A stretch of 13,262 bases of DNA from Mycobacterium sp. (GCA_023264755.1 JAHFVB010000043.1:1-13262); one strand, 5' to 3'; positions 1-6,972 are shown, counted from the first letter of the stretch. Numbers and translations are program-made. The notes: generated from the letters alone by a model not told the origin.

Positions 1-278
1 TCGTAGTTGCCCGCGACGTCTGGAGTGTGGGTCTTGGTGGGCGCCGTCCACTCTTCGAGGTAGGACAGTATCTCGGGGTCTTCGTCGTACAGCGTGCGCA
101 CCAATCCATGGGTGCGACAGCCGCGTTCGAGCCAGATGCGGCCGTCGCGTTCCATCAGGGTGGCGCTGAGGCGGACGACGTCCGCCAGCGGTCGTTCGGA
201 CGCGTCGTCGTGGCACAGCGGGCAGAACGCGGTGACATAGCGGTGAATTCGGTCGCCCCGCAATCCCATGCCGGTCAC
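1..278 (-). CDS. Radical SAM protein, Tes/MJ0619-like (N-terminal part only)
   Basis: The gene runs off the left edge, so only about 92 N-terminal residues are visible. They carry a CPLCH motif (Cys19, Cys22) and then GCRTHG (Cys54, His57), separated by an ERDGRIWLERG stretch. This arrangement matches the small metal-binding N-terminal domain of the MJ0619/Tes family of radical SAM enzymes, which act on lipid chains or pterin-like substrates. The CX3CX2C cluster motif would lie outside the window, so the radical SAM assignment rests on the N-terminus and the neighbours. I chose GTG at 278 because it overlaps the upstream stop as GTGA and has AGGTG about 8 nt upstream. The in-frame ATG at 269 has no ribosome site. 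It is the third visible gene of the lgt-like operon. Confidence 0.65.
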   Translation of the reverse strand, partial: MTGMGLRGDRIHRYVTAFCPLCHDDASERPLADVVRLSATLMERDGRIWLERGCRTHGLVRTLYDEDPEILSYLEEWTAPTKTHTPDVAGNY

Positions 279-652
279 ATCGAGTACACCTGCGGATTCA
301 GGCCGGTGCAGATGCCGACCGTGAACAGCGAGGTCAGCGCCCAACCGATCATCAGGCCCAATCCGAAGCCTCGTGCGTTGGAATTGTGCGTGGCCAGCAT
401 CGCCCCGCCTGCGCCGAAGGCGACGAGGACCACCACGACGGCGGTGCCGATGATCCCGAAGTGGGGGCTGCCGGTGGAGCGCGAACCTTCGGCGATGAAC
501 CCCACGAACCCCACGACGAAGTTGAAGGCGAAGTACACGAAGCAACCGAGTACGGCCATCCCTGCCGAAATCTTGGGTCGCACCGGCTTGGGCGGTGGCC
601 AGCCGCCCATCGGCTGCTGGCCGGGTGGGGGTTCCGGGGGTGGGAAGGTCAT
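275..652 (-). CDS. Small proline-rich membrane protein, unknown function
   Basis: The product is 125 residues. A proline/glycine-rich N-terminus (MTFPPPEPPPG, then GGWPPPKPVRPK) of about 27 residues is followed by three hydrophobic segments near residues 32-53, 66-86 and 95-114. I do not recognise a named family. The start is fixed by an ATGA overlap with the stop of the lgt-like gene, and its own stop overlaps the GTG of the radical SAM gene. It is therefore translationally coupled on both sides and probably works at the membrane with these two enzymes. The proline-rich tail is typical of small actinobacterial membrane proteins and is probably cytoplasmic, but that topology is inferred. Confidence 0.8.
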   Translation of the reverse strand: MTFPPPEPPPGQQPMGGWPPPKPVRPKISAGMAVLGCFVYFAFNFVVGFVGFIAEGSRSTGSPHFGIIGTAVVVVLVAFGAGGAMLATHNSNARGFGLGLMIGWALTSLFTVGICTGLNPQVYSM

Positions 653-1434
653 ACGCGTACCTCCTCGGCTCTCGGTTCTCGACGATAGTAGCCACGGCGG
701 TGACCGAGCCACAGTCGAACGGCCAGTACCGGCAGGGTGAACAGTAGAAACCACTGCGGCCGAGTGAGATTCAGCCAGACCACTTCGTTGGCTCGGAAGA
801 ACTCCACGACGAAGCGGAACGCTGCATAGGCCGCCAGGTAGATCACGAACAGCTCGCCCGGCCGGGTGACCCGGTTCCGCAGCCGCAGCAAGACCACGAA
901 GGCCAGGAGTTGGAAGGCGATCTCGTAGAGGAACGACGGGTGCATGGCCTGCCCGGTCAAGCAGGCCGGGCATTCGGGTGTCGAGGCCGGGGCGTGCACT
1001 CCCCACGGCATCGTGGTGGGGCGGCCCGGTGCCTCGGTGAGAAAGCAACCGATCCGGCCCACGGCCATCCCGAGCGCCACCGCGGGTGCGAACAGGTCGC
1101 CGGTCTTGCCGCGGTAACCGCCGAGCCGCTTGGCGATCAGCACCCCGACGTACGCCCCCGCCAGCCCGCCCAGAATGCTCTTCGAGCCGAACTGCCAGGC
1201 CTGCGTCAGGCTGGGGTTCGAAGCGAAGTCGAGGTGTTCGGCCCAGCCCGACAGTCGCATGCCGACGGCGCCACCCACCAAGGCGCCCGCGACTGCCACC
1301 AGCGACTGCTCGTTGACGGCCCCGCGGCGGCGGGCCTCGAAGAAGAACACCACCGTTGCCGCGAGCACGCCGAGTGCGATGAACGTTCCGTGCACTGGCA
1401 CGGTGAGAAAACCCCAGTGCCAAAGCGGATACAT
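649..1434 (-). CDS. Diverged prolipoprotein diacylglyceryl transferase (Lgt) family membrane protein
   Basis: The product is 261 residues with about seven hydrophobic segments. It shows the Lgt family landmarks: VGRIGCF (residues 125-131, equivalent to GRxGNF), PWGV (143-146), HPSFLYE (165-171, equivalent to HPxQLYE) and FRFVVEFFR near the C-terminus. Canonical Lgt moves diacylglycerol from phosphatidylglycerol to the lipobox cysteine of prelipoproteins. Two residues essential in E. coli Lgt are changed here. The HGG histidine (His103) corresponds to Leu88 in SILGG, and Asn146 corresponds to Cys130; Arg143 is kept as Arg127. A CPAC pair (Cys155, Cys158) sits in the loop before HPSFLYE. It is thus an Lgt-fold paralogue, perhaps acting on another glycerolipid substrate. 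No ribosome site precedes the ATG, which lies 7 nt after a -10-like TAGATT. Confidence 0.85.
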   Translation of the reverse strand: MYPLWHWGFLTVPVHGTFIALGVLAATVVFFFEARRRGAVNEQSLVAVAGALVGGAVGMRLSGWAEHLDFASNPSLTQAWQFGSKSILGGLAGAYVGVLIAKRLGGYRGKTGDLFAPAVALGMAVGRIGCFLTEAPGRPTTMPWGVHAPASTPECPACLTGQAMHPSFLYEIAFQLLAFVVLLRLRNRVTRPGELFVIYLAAYAAFRFVVEFFRANEVVWLNLTRPQWFLLFTLPVLAVRLWLGHRRGYYRREPRAEEVRV

Positions 1435-1441
1435 CCCGCGG

Positions 1442-1471
1442 AATCTAGCTGCTGCGTGCTACCCGCCGCAA
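1442..1471 (-). promoter_or_regulatory. Predicted promoter of the lgt-like operon, probably leaderless
   Basis: On the minus strand TTGCGG (1471-1466) is followed after 18 nt by TAGATT (1447-1442). Seven more bases lead to the A of the ATG at 1434. That spacing places the transcription start on the initiation codon, which agrees with the lack of a Shine-Dalgarno sequence. Leaderless genes are common in mycobacteria. This is a prediction from sequence only. Confidence 0.4.
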
Positions 1472-1557
1472 TCCCGTGTTTGCTCCGATGCCCAATTGGG
1501 GCGGCCAGTGGGCAACGCGGTCGGCCTTCGGTGACGTGCACGCGGAGTCGTCGTGAA

Positions 1558-1563
1558 CATAAT
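1558..1563 (+). promoter_or_regulatory. Candidate -10 element for the CitE-like gene
   Basis: CATAAT matches five of six bases of the TATAAT consensus and stands out in GC-rich surroundings. No convincing -35 hexamer lies 16-19 nt upstream. It lies inside a short symmetric stretch (ACAT-A-ATGT). If used, it would give an untranslated leader of roughly 65 nt. Confidence 0.25.
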
Positions 1564-1635
1564 GTGCGCAATCTGGCGGTCACGTCACAGGGCCCGGACG
1601 ATGGACGTGACATCGCCGAGCGAAAGGTCGCACGC

Positions 1636-2487
1636 GTGACAGCTTCACCGCAGGTAACGGAGCGAGTCCGTAAGCCGCACTGGTCCCTGGCTCGGACGTG
1701 GCTGTTGCAGCCGGGGATCCCAGCCGGGCGCGACGCCTACGACACCGCAGTCGCCAGTAGTGCCGATGCGGTCGTGCTCGACATCGAGGATGGACTGCCA
1801 GACGTGCAGAAACCCGCCGGTCGCCTGGCGGTGGCCGAATGGCTTCACGCTGGGGCGCGGGCCTGGGTACGGATCAACAGCACGAGCACTCCGGAGTGGT
1901 CGGCCGATCTCGACGCCGTTTCACGAGCCCCGGGACTCGCCGGCGTCATGCTGGCCAAGACCGAATCCGTCGACGACGTCGGCGCCACCGCCGCCCGGTT
2001 GCCCGCCGGCACGCCCGTGGTGGCGCTGGTCGAATCGGCCCTCGGCGTCGAGTCGGTCTCCGACATCGCCAGGACCCCATGGTGTGCACGAATTTCATTC
2101 GGAGTCGGTGACTTTCGCCGTGACACCGGGATGAGCGAGGATCCGTTGGTGCTGGCCTACGCACGGGCCAGGCTGGTGATCGCCAGTCGCGCTGCGGGAC
2201 TGCCCGCGCCGATCGACGGACCAACCTTGCGTGCTCAGACGCGCCACCTCGCTCGCGAGACCGCGGTGGCCAAAGCGGCTGGGATGACCGGACGGCTGTG
2301 CCTGGACCTCGAGCACGCCGAGACGATCAACAGGCTGCTCAGCCCATCCGCGCTGGACATCGACGAGGCGCGGGGCACGCTCGCCCGCCTCGACGCACCG
2401 TCCGGACCCTATGACGGCAGTGTCGGGCCCACGCGTGCCCGCGCCGAAGCCGTCCTAGACCTTGCCGAGAAGCTCGGGCTCAGCTGA
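1636..2487 (+). CDS. HpcH/HpaI aldolase / citrate lyase beta-like (CitE-type) protein
   Basis: The product is 283 residues, typical of stand-alone CitE-like lyases, which cleave or form C-C bonds in acyl-CoA or 2-keto acid substrates in the cytoplasm. Family landmarks in order are LQPGIPAGRDAYDTA (24-38), ADAVVLDIEDG (43-53), WVRIN with Arg79 (77-81), MLAKTES (105-111), VVALVESALG with the Mg ligand Glu133, and ISFGVGDF with the Mg ligand Asp159. I chose GTG at 1636 because GAAAGG lies 8 nt upstream and the conserved domain begins soon after. The open frame continues upstream only as antisense of the lgt-like gene. No citrate lyase alpha or gamma subunit is nearby, so it is not part of a citrate lyase complex. 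The precise substrate is unknown. It converges with the alpha-glucosidase gene, overlapping it by 8 bp. Confidence 0.82.
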   Translation: MTASPQVTERVRKPHWSLARTWLLQPGIPAGRDAYDTAVASSADAVVLDIEDGLPDVQKPAGRLAVAEWLHAGARAWVRINSTSTPEWSADLDAVSRAPGLAGVMLAKTESVDDVGATAARLPAGTPVVALVESALGVESVSDIARTPWCARISFGVGDFRRDTGMSEDPLVLAYARARLVIASRAAGLPAPIDGPTLRAQTRHLARETAVAKAAGMTGRLCLDLEHAETINRLLSPSALDIDEARGTLARLDAPSGPYDGSVGPTRARAEAVLDLAEKLGLS

Positions 2488-2491
2488 GCTT
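2470..2491. other. Symmetric sequence at two convergent stop codons, possible weak bidirectional terminator
   Basis: A 12-bp perfect palindrome, GCTCAGCTGAGC (2478-2489), contains both stop codons, so both proteins end in Leu-Ser. An alternative stem pairs AAGCTC (2470-2475) with GAGCTT (2486-2491). There is no U-tract, so action as an intrinsic terminator is uncertain. Confidence 0.35.
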
Positions 2492-4096
2492 GGTGCCGGG
2501 TGGACCGCTGGTTCCCGAATCGCGCAGGGTGACCACTGCCTCCCATGGCCCGAGCGTCGTCCCCGAATGAGGGTGAACAGTGCGGCTCGAGAGGATCGGG
2601 CTGCCGGTGTGTTCGATGGCGACGTCCCGGTCGGAGAAGTTGGCTCGCACCCGCAACGGCCCGCTGTCGAACTCCCAGCTGTCCTTGGCGACGCTGATCT
2701 CGCGGTAGCGGGCGGCCGGGTCGGACAGGTGAATTCGTCTGGCTGAGATCAATTTTCGTACTAGAGCCAGCTGGGAGCCGGGATCGTGGGACTGGTCGGC
2801 AACGTTGTGCTCGGTTTCGGGGTGGATGGGCAGCCAGGGTTCGCCCGCGGAGAAGCCGCCTCCCTCGGACGCGTCCCAACGCATGGGGGCGCGCGCATTG
2901 TCCCTGGCCCATTGGCCGTTCAGGTTGCCTGCCGTCAGCGGGTCGCGGTGCAATGGTCCCGGGATGTCGCTGTCGATCATTCCGAGCTCGTCCCCGTAGT
3001 ACAGGACATAGGTGCCGGGCAGCAGCGCGACGATGGTCTGCGCCAGTCGCGCTCGCCGCGGATCGCCTGCGCCCCATCGCGTCGCTGCTCGCGATACATC
3101 GTGGTTGGAACTCGCCCACACCATGCAGGCACCTTCTGGGAATGCTGCCACCGAGTCGGCGACGACGCGAGCCAGTGCGGGTGCCTCGAACGGCGCGAAC
3201 AGGAAGGGAAAGTTCAGCGCCAGTTGTAGTTCGTCGCCGTCGCCGTCGCCGTCGCCGTAGTACGGGGCCAGCTCGTCGACGCGGGACACCCACGTCTCAC
3301 CCATCAAGAGTCGTGATTGCTCGCGTGACTCGGCCTGGACCCGCCACCTTCGGTACACGTCGTGGACTTCTGGCTGGTTGAAGTTGTAGACGTGCTGGAT
3401 TCCGTAGCGGCCCTGAATCTCGGTGTCCCCGATGTGGGCGCGGGGATGAGAAGGATTGTCGCGCAGCAACTTGTCGTGATAGAGCCCGTTGGCGACGTCG
3501 ATGCGGAATCCTGCGACTCCGCGGTCGAACCAGAAGTCGACGATCCGGGCGAATTCGTCGTGGACGGCGGGGTGCCACCAGTTCAGATCCGGCTGAGTAT
3601 CGAGGAAGTTGTGCAGGTAGTACTGCTGCGTGCGGTCATCCCAGGTCCATGCTGGCGCCCCGGTGTCGTCGACCCAGTTGTTGGGCGGCGTCCCGTCGGG
3701 TCGTGGGTCGGCCCAGACGTAGTAGTCCCGAAAGGGCGACAGTGGTGATGAGGCCGATTCGATGAACCACGGGTGAGCGGAGCTGGTGTGGTTGGGAACC
3801 AGATCCAAGATCACCCGGATGCCGTGGCCGGCGCACCGCGCGATCAGCGCGTCGAGTGTCTCCAAGGTGCCGAGGTCGGGGTGGACGTCACGGTAGTCGC
3901 TGACGTCATAGCCCCAGTCGTGATCGGGCGAGGGCATGATCGGCGACATCCACAGCGCGGTGATGCCGAGTTCGACGAGGTAGTCGAGCTTCTCGAGCAC
4001 GCCGCCCAGGTCGCCATGGCCGTCGCCGTCGGAGTCCCGAAACGACCTGACGTACGCGTGATAGATGGTCGCACCGACCCACCACGGGCCCGTCAC
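2480..4096 (-). CDS. GH13 family alpha-glucosidase
   Basis: The product is 538 residues and hydrolyses terminal alpha-glucosidic bonds of oligosaccharides. It has no signal peptide, so it is cytoplasmic. All GH13 signatures are present: the DSDGDGHGDL loop (21-30), region I DLVPNH (98-103), region II GFRIDVA with nucleophile Asp200, region III MGETW with acid/base Glu267, and region IV SSNHD with Asp333. The QPDLNWW and NPSH-type segments fit the alpha-glucosidase/oligo-1,6-glucosidase branch. A (GD)n stretch at 281-288 is encoded by a GTCGCC microsatellite. The GTG start at 4096 overlaps the stop of the upstream gene as GTGA, without a good ribosome site, which implies translational coupling. 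It is the second gene of the LacI-controlled operon. Trehalose synthase is less likely because the C-terminal region is short. Confidence 0.9.
   Translation of the reverse strand: MTGPWWVGATIYHAYVRSFRDSDGDGHGDLGGVLEKLDYLVELGITALWMSPIMPSPDHDWGYDVSDYRDVHPDLGTLETLDALIARCAGHGIRVILDLVPNHTSSAHPWFIESASSPLSPFRDYYVWADPRPDGTPPNNWVDDTGAPAWTWDDRTQQYYLHNFLDTQPDLNWWHPAVHDEFARIVDFWFDRGVAGFRIDVANGLYHDKLLRDNPSHPRAHIGDTEIQGRYGIQHVYNFNQPEVHDVYRRWRVQAESREQSRLLMGETWVSRVDELAPYYGDGDGDGDELQLALNFPFLFAPFEAPALARVVADSVAAFPEGACMVWASSNHDVSRAATRWGAGDPRRARLAQTIVALLPGTYVLYYGDELGMIDSDIPGPLHRDPLTAGNLNGQWARDNARAPMRWDASEGGGFSAGEPWLPIHPETEHNVADQSHDPGSQLALVRKLISARRIHLSDPAARYREISVAKDSWEFDSGPLRVRANFSDRDVAIEHTGSPILSSRTVHPHSGTTLGPWEAVVTLRDSGTSGPPGTKLS
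3233..3256. repeat. GTCGCC hexamer microsatellite inside the alpha-glucosidase gene
   Basis: There are four perfect tandem copies of GTCGCC on the plus strand. On the coding strand they give alternating Gly-Asp codons, so the protein reads YYGDGDGDGDELQ. Because the unit is six bases, any change in copy number keeps the reading frame. Confidence 0.85.
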
Positions 4097-5676
4097 TGGT
4101 AGAGCTCGTTGAGCGCCAGACTCGTGGGGACGGAGACGAGGTGTGCCCGCTCGACGCCCTTGAGCCAAGGCTGGGCGACCATGAAGTCGTCGACGTCGAC
4201 CAGATTCAGCCAGCAGCCCGTGGCCTGGGCGGCCTCGGCGCCCTTGGACAGGTCTTCTGCCGAACCCGTCGCGCGGCCCTTGGCGATGTAGTCCGTGGCC
4301 GTGGGCGACGAGCATCCGAAGTAGTTGACGCCGCCGCCCGGATCGAAGTTGATGTGCTCCCACAGGTAGGGAGTGGGGGCATCCGGAAGGCCCAGGTTCA
4401 CCAGGATGTCCGGTGCCCCCGTCGGGTCGGTGATCCAGTTGAACATCTGTGCGGCGGGGACGGATTGAACGGTTGCCGTCAGGCCGGCCTGTCCGAGCTG
4501 GGTCACCAGGAGTTCAGCCACCTGTTGGTTGTCCGGTGACGAGGAGTCGTGCGCGATGACGACCGAGCGGGAGGCTGCGGGAAGCGCTGCGACCGCAGCC
4601 TTGAGCTTGGCCGGGTCGTGGACGATGTTCTGGGCCGCGTACTTCGGGTCGTTGATGTTGGCCGGGTAGATCTGTTTGGCCGCCCTGCCCCTGCCGAAGT
4701 AGGCGTTCGCAGCCAGTGCGTCGATGTCGACCGCCTGCAACAGTGCCGTGCGCAACTCGAGGCTCGACATCGCCGGCGTCTTGGGATTGACGTACATGTA
4801 GTCCGACATCGTGGTGGGCAGGGAGTAGGACGTGAACTTCGGATTGGCCTGGTAGGTGGCGACCGCGGACGACGGTATGTCGTGCAGGATCGCGGCCAGT
4901 GCACCGCTATCCAACTGCAGCTGCTGCGAAGACGTGTCGGCGACGACGGGAAGCTCAACCGTCGTGTAGTACGGCTTCTTGCCCCAGTAGTCGGGGAAGG
5001 CGGTGAGTTGATACTTGTCGCCGACCTTGGCTTCGGACAACACATAGGGACCGGTGCCGATGTCGTGTGTCGTCAGGTAGCTCTGTGCGTGATCGGTGCC
5101 TGCATTCGCGGCCAAGGCCGTTGGACTCAGCATCTTCGGGCCGTACGGCGAGGCGAGTTCGTAGAGGAATGACGAATCGGGAGCCTTCAACGTGATCGTG
5201 ACGGCATAGTCCCCTTGTGTCTGAATCGAATCCACGTCCTTGACCATGTAGGCCGGGCCCTGATCGACGGCCGTGCGCCGGTCGAACGACGCCTTGACGG
5301 CATCAGCCGTGAACGGAGACCCGTCGTGGAACTTGACGCCTTGACGCAGTTGTAGCGCAAAGACGGTGTGGTCGGGCGACTCGGTCCAGCTAGTGGCTAG
5401 CGCCGGCGCGAGTTTCGGCGTGGCGGTGCCTGATTCGAAGGTGAGCAGACCTTCGTAGACGTTCGTGGTCAACAGGAGGCCCTGGGTGCCGTAGAACACG
5501 TCCGGGTCGGGTGGCTGCCCGGGGTCCTGGAGGAACGACAGGTTCAGGGTGGTGCCCACCGGAGCCGCATTCGGGGTACCGGACTGGTTCGAGCCGCAAG
5601 CCACGACGACGAGTGCGGTCGTGCACCCTGCCGCGAGGACTGCGGTAATGCGACGGCCCAGGCCTCGTGATGCCAT
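4093..5676 (-). CDS. ABC-type solute-binding lipoprotein, SBP_bac_5 (DppA/OppA) family
   Basis: The product is 527 residues. A basic, hydrophobic N-terminus ends in a lipobox VVAC, making Cys27 the predicted lipidated residue, so the mature protein is anchored outside the membrane. Family 5 features follow: the NVYEGLLTF segment, LAPALATSW, VFALQLRQGVKFHDGSPFTADAV (residues about 111-133) and GTGPYVL. Family members bind peptides, but some bind oligosaccharides. Coupling to an alpha-glucosidase and a LacI regulator makes a glucoside ligand plausible here, as inference. The start at 5676 is supported by AAGGAG 10 nt upstream. No permease or ATPase gene of the transporter occurs in the window, so it must borrow one or the set is incomplete. 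Confidence 0.9.
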   Translation of the reverse strand: MASRGLGRRITAVLAAGCTTALVVVACGSNQSGTPNAAPVGTTLNLSFLQDPGQPPDPDVFYGTQGLLLTTNVYEGLLTFESGTATPKLAPALATSWTESPDHTVFALQLRQGVKFHDGSPFTADAVKASFDRRTAVDQGPAYMVKDVDSIQTQGDYAVTITLKAPDSSFLYELASPYGPKMLSPTALAANAGTDHAQSYLTTHDIGTGPYVLSEAKVGDKYQLTAFPDYWGKKPYYTTVELPVVADTSSQQLQLDSGALAAILHDIPSSAVATYQANPKFTSYSLPTTMSDYMYVNPKTPAMSSLELRTALLQAVDIDALAANAYFGRGRAAKQIYPANINDPKYAAQNIVHDPAKLKAAVAALPAASRSVVIAHDSSSPDNQQVAELLVTQLGQAGLTATVQSVPAAQMFNWITDPTGAPDILVNLGLPDAPTPYLWEHINFDPGGGVNYFGCSSPTATDYIAKGRATGSAEDLSKGAEAAQATGCWLNLVDVDDFMVAQPWLKGVERAHLVSVPTSLALNELYQ

Positions 5677-5736
5677 GCGCGGGATTCTCCTTCGGTGTGG
5701 TCCGAGCTCGCGAACCGTCGCAAGCGCTGGGCTGGG

Positions 5737-5768
5737 GATGATGAGGTAAATCGATTAACCTCATCATC
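5737..5768. promoter_or_regulatory. 32-bp palindromic operator, LacI-family type
   Basis: The half site GATGATGAGGT is repeated in inverted form around the centre AATCGATT. Fifteen of sixteen base pairs match (only 5748/5757 fail). A central CG step flanked by AA/TT is typical of LacI-family operators. It lies between the solute-binding gene and the divergent LacI-type gene, about 60 bp from the former start and 100 bp from the latter. Confidence 0.85.
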
Positions 5769-5791
5769 GATCGACCGTCCGGTGCTGTCAA
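5763..5791 (-). promoter_or_regulatory. Promoter of the solute-binding protein/alpha-glucosidase operon
   Basis: On the minus strand a perfect TTGACA (5791-5786) is followed after exactly 17 nt by GATGAT (5768-5763), which matches four of six -10 bases. The -10 is the first six bases of the palindromic operator, so a bound repressor would cover both the -10 and the expected start point near 5756. Confidence 0.65.
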
Positions 5792-5868
5792 CCGCTGGCG
5801 GGAACCGGTGACGTCGCCGCTCGAGTCGAGGACGTCGAGACCACGTGGTGATGCGGTAGGTTTTGGCG

Positions 5869-6972
5869 GTGGTGACGATGAAGGACGTCGCATTGGCCGC
5901 AGGCGTTTCGGCGGCTACGGTGTCGAATGCCTTTCGTGGGCGGACGGCCCGACTATCCGAAGCGCAGCGGCTGCACATCTTGGATGTCGCGAAGGAACTC
6001 GGCTACCACGGACCCGACCCGACCGGAAGCGCACTACGCACCGGCGTCGTCGGGGTGATAGGCGTGATGTTCACCGAGACACTGTCTTTCGCGTTCGACG
6101 ACGCATCGGCTGTGCTGATACTCAAGGGCATTTCGCAGGCTGCGGAGCGCGCCGACGTGTCACTTGCCTTGTTGCCCTTTCCCCCGCTAGCAGCGGGTGA
6201 GCAGCTGTCCCTGCGGCGGCAACGCGATGCGTCCGTGGTCAGGCGGAGTCTGGTCGATAGCTTCTTGGCCTATTCCATGCCAGACGACCATCCGGCGGTC
6301 CTGGCGGCCATCTCGCGGCACGTGCCGACCGTGGTCATCGACGCGCCGTTCCACCGCGACGTTCACTACGTGGGCATCCGCGACCGCGAAGCCGCGCGCG
6401 GAGCAGCCGAACACCTCGTGTCGTTGGGGCACCGAAGATTCGCCATCCTGGTCGACCGACTGGCCCCCGACGGCCACCGTGGATTCGTGACGCCTGCCCG
6501 GCTCAAGGCCACTCAGGAGGCCGTCCCCCGGGAGCGGCTTCGTGGCTATCGCGCCGCACTACGGGCGGCCGGAATCGATTGGAACTCCGTCGACGTCTAC
6601 GAGGCGGGAGGTCTGACCGCACCGCTCTTTCACGCCGCTGCCGAGGCGCTTCTGGATTCGTCCGACGCGACCGCCATTCTGACGACGAAGGACGAACTGG
6701 GCCTGGCGGTGCTCCGCGCCTGCCAGCGGCGCGGCATCGCCGTTCCCGACGAGCTGTCGGTGGTGGGCTTCGACGACGTCCCGGCGGCGGCCGCGGCCGG
6801 GCTCACCACGGTGCACCGAGACTTCGTCGACGAAGGCCGCGCTGCCGCGCAACTGCTGATCGACAACGATTCTCGGACACCGCCCCGCAAGATGCTCTTT
6901 CCGACGTCGTTCGTGGAGCGGCACTCGACCGGGCCTCCAGCTGGAGTGCGCAAACGTGCGAGGGGACGCTAA
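5869..6972 (+). CDS. LacI-family transcriptional regulator
   Basis: The product is 367 residues, the usual size for LacI/GalR repressors. The N-terminus has the winged-free helix-turn-helix TMKDVALAAGVSAATVSNAFRG (residues 3-24 in two parts), followed by a hinge region ending SALRTG. The rest is a periplasmic-binding-like effector domain with GVVGVIGVMF, the VVIDAPF and HYVGI strands, and VPDELSVVGFDDVP near the C-terminus. GTG at 5869 was chosen because AGG (5858-5860) lies 8 nt upstream. TTG 5863, GTG 5872 and ATG 5878 are in-frame alternatives. It is divergent from the solute-binding/alpha-glucosidase operon with a LacI-type operator between, so it very likely represses that operon in response to a sugar. 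Self-regulation is possible. Its stop overlaps the next, convergent gene by 4 bp. Confidence 0.93.
   Translation: MVTMKDVALAAGVSAATVSNAFRGRTARLSEAQRLHILDVAKELGYHGPDPTGSALRTGVVGVIGVMFTETLSFAFDDASAVLILKGISQAAERADVSLALLPFPPLAAGEQLSLRRQRDASVVRRSLVDSFLAYSMPDDHPAVLAAISRHVPTVVIDAPFHRDVHYVGIRDREAARGAAEHLVSLGHRRFAILVDRLAPDGHRGFVTPARLKATQEAVPRERLRGYRAALRAAGIDWNSVDVYEAGGLTAPLFHAAAEALLDSSDATAILTTKDELGLAVLRACQRRGIAVPDELSVVGFDDVPAAAAAGLTTVHRDFVDEGRAAAQLLIDNDSRTPPRKMLFPTSFVERHSTGPPAGVRKRARGR

Noticed and set aside
649..1434. Naming the membrane enzyme simply lgt
   Set aside because: The catalytic histidine and asparagine are absent and the neighbours differ from housekeeping lgt, so the symbol would mislead.
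910..1635. Upstream extension of the CitE-like frame on the plus strand
   Set aside because: It is antisense to the lgt-like gene and has no protein-like features. The CitE domain begins after GTG 1636, which has a ribosome site.
4097..4363. N-terminal extension of the alpha-glucosidase frame inside the binding-protein gene
   Set aside because: The extra residues are out-of-frame sequence of the conserved binding protein. The GTGA overlap gives a start in line with the family.
5851..5868. TAGGTT at 5857 as a -10 of a leaderless LacI-type gene
   Set aside because: It matches the -10 consensus weakly, has no -35 partner, and the same bases serve as a ribosome site for GTG 5869.
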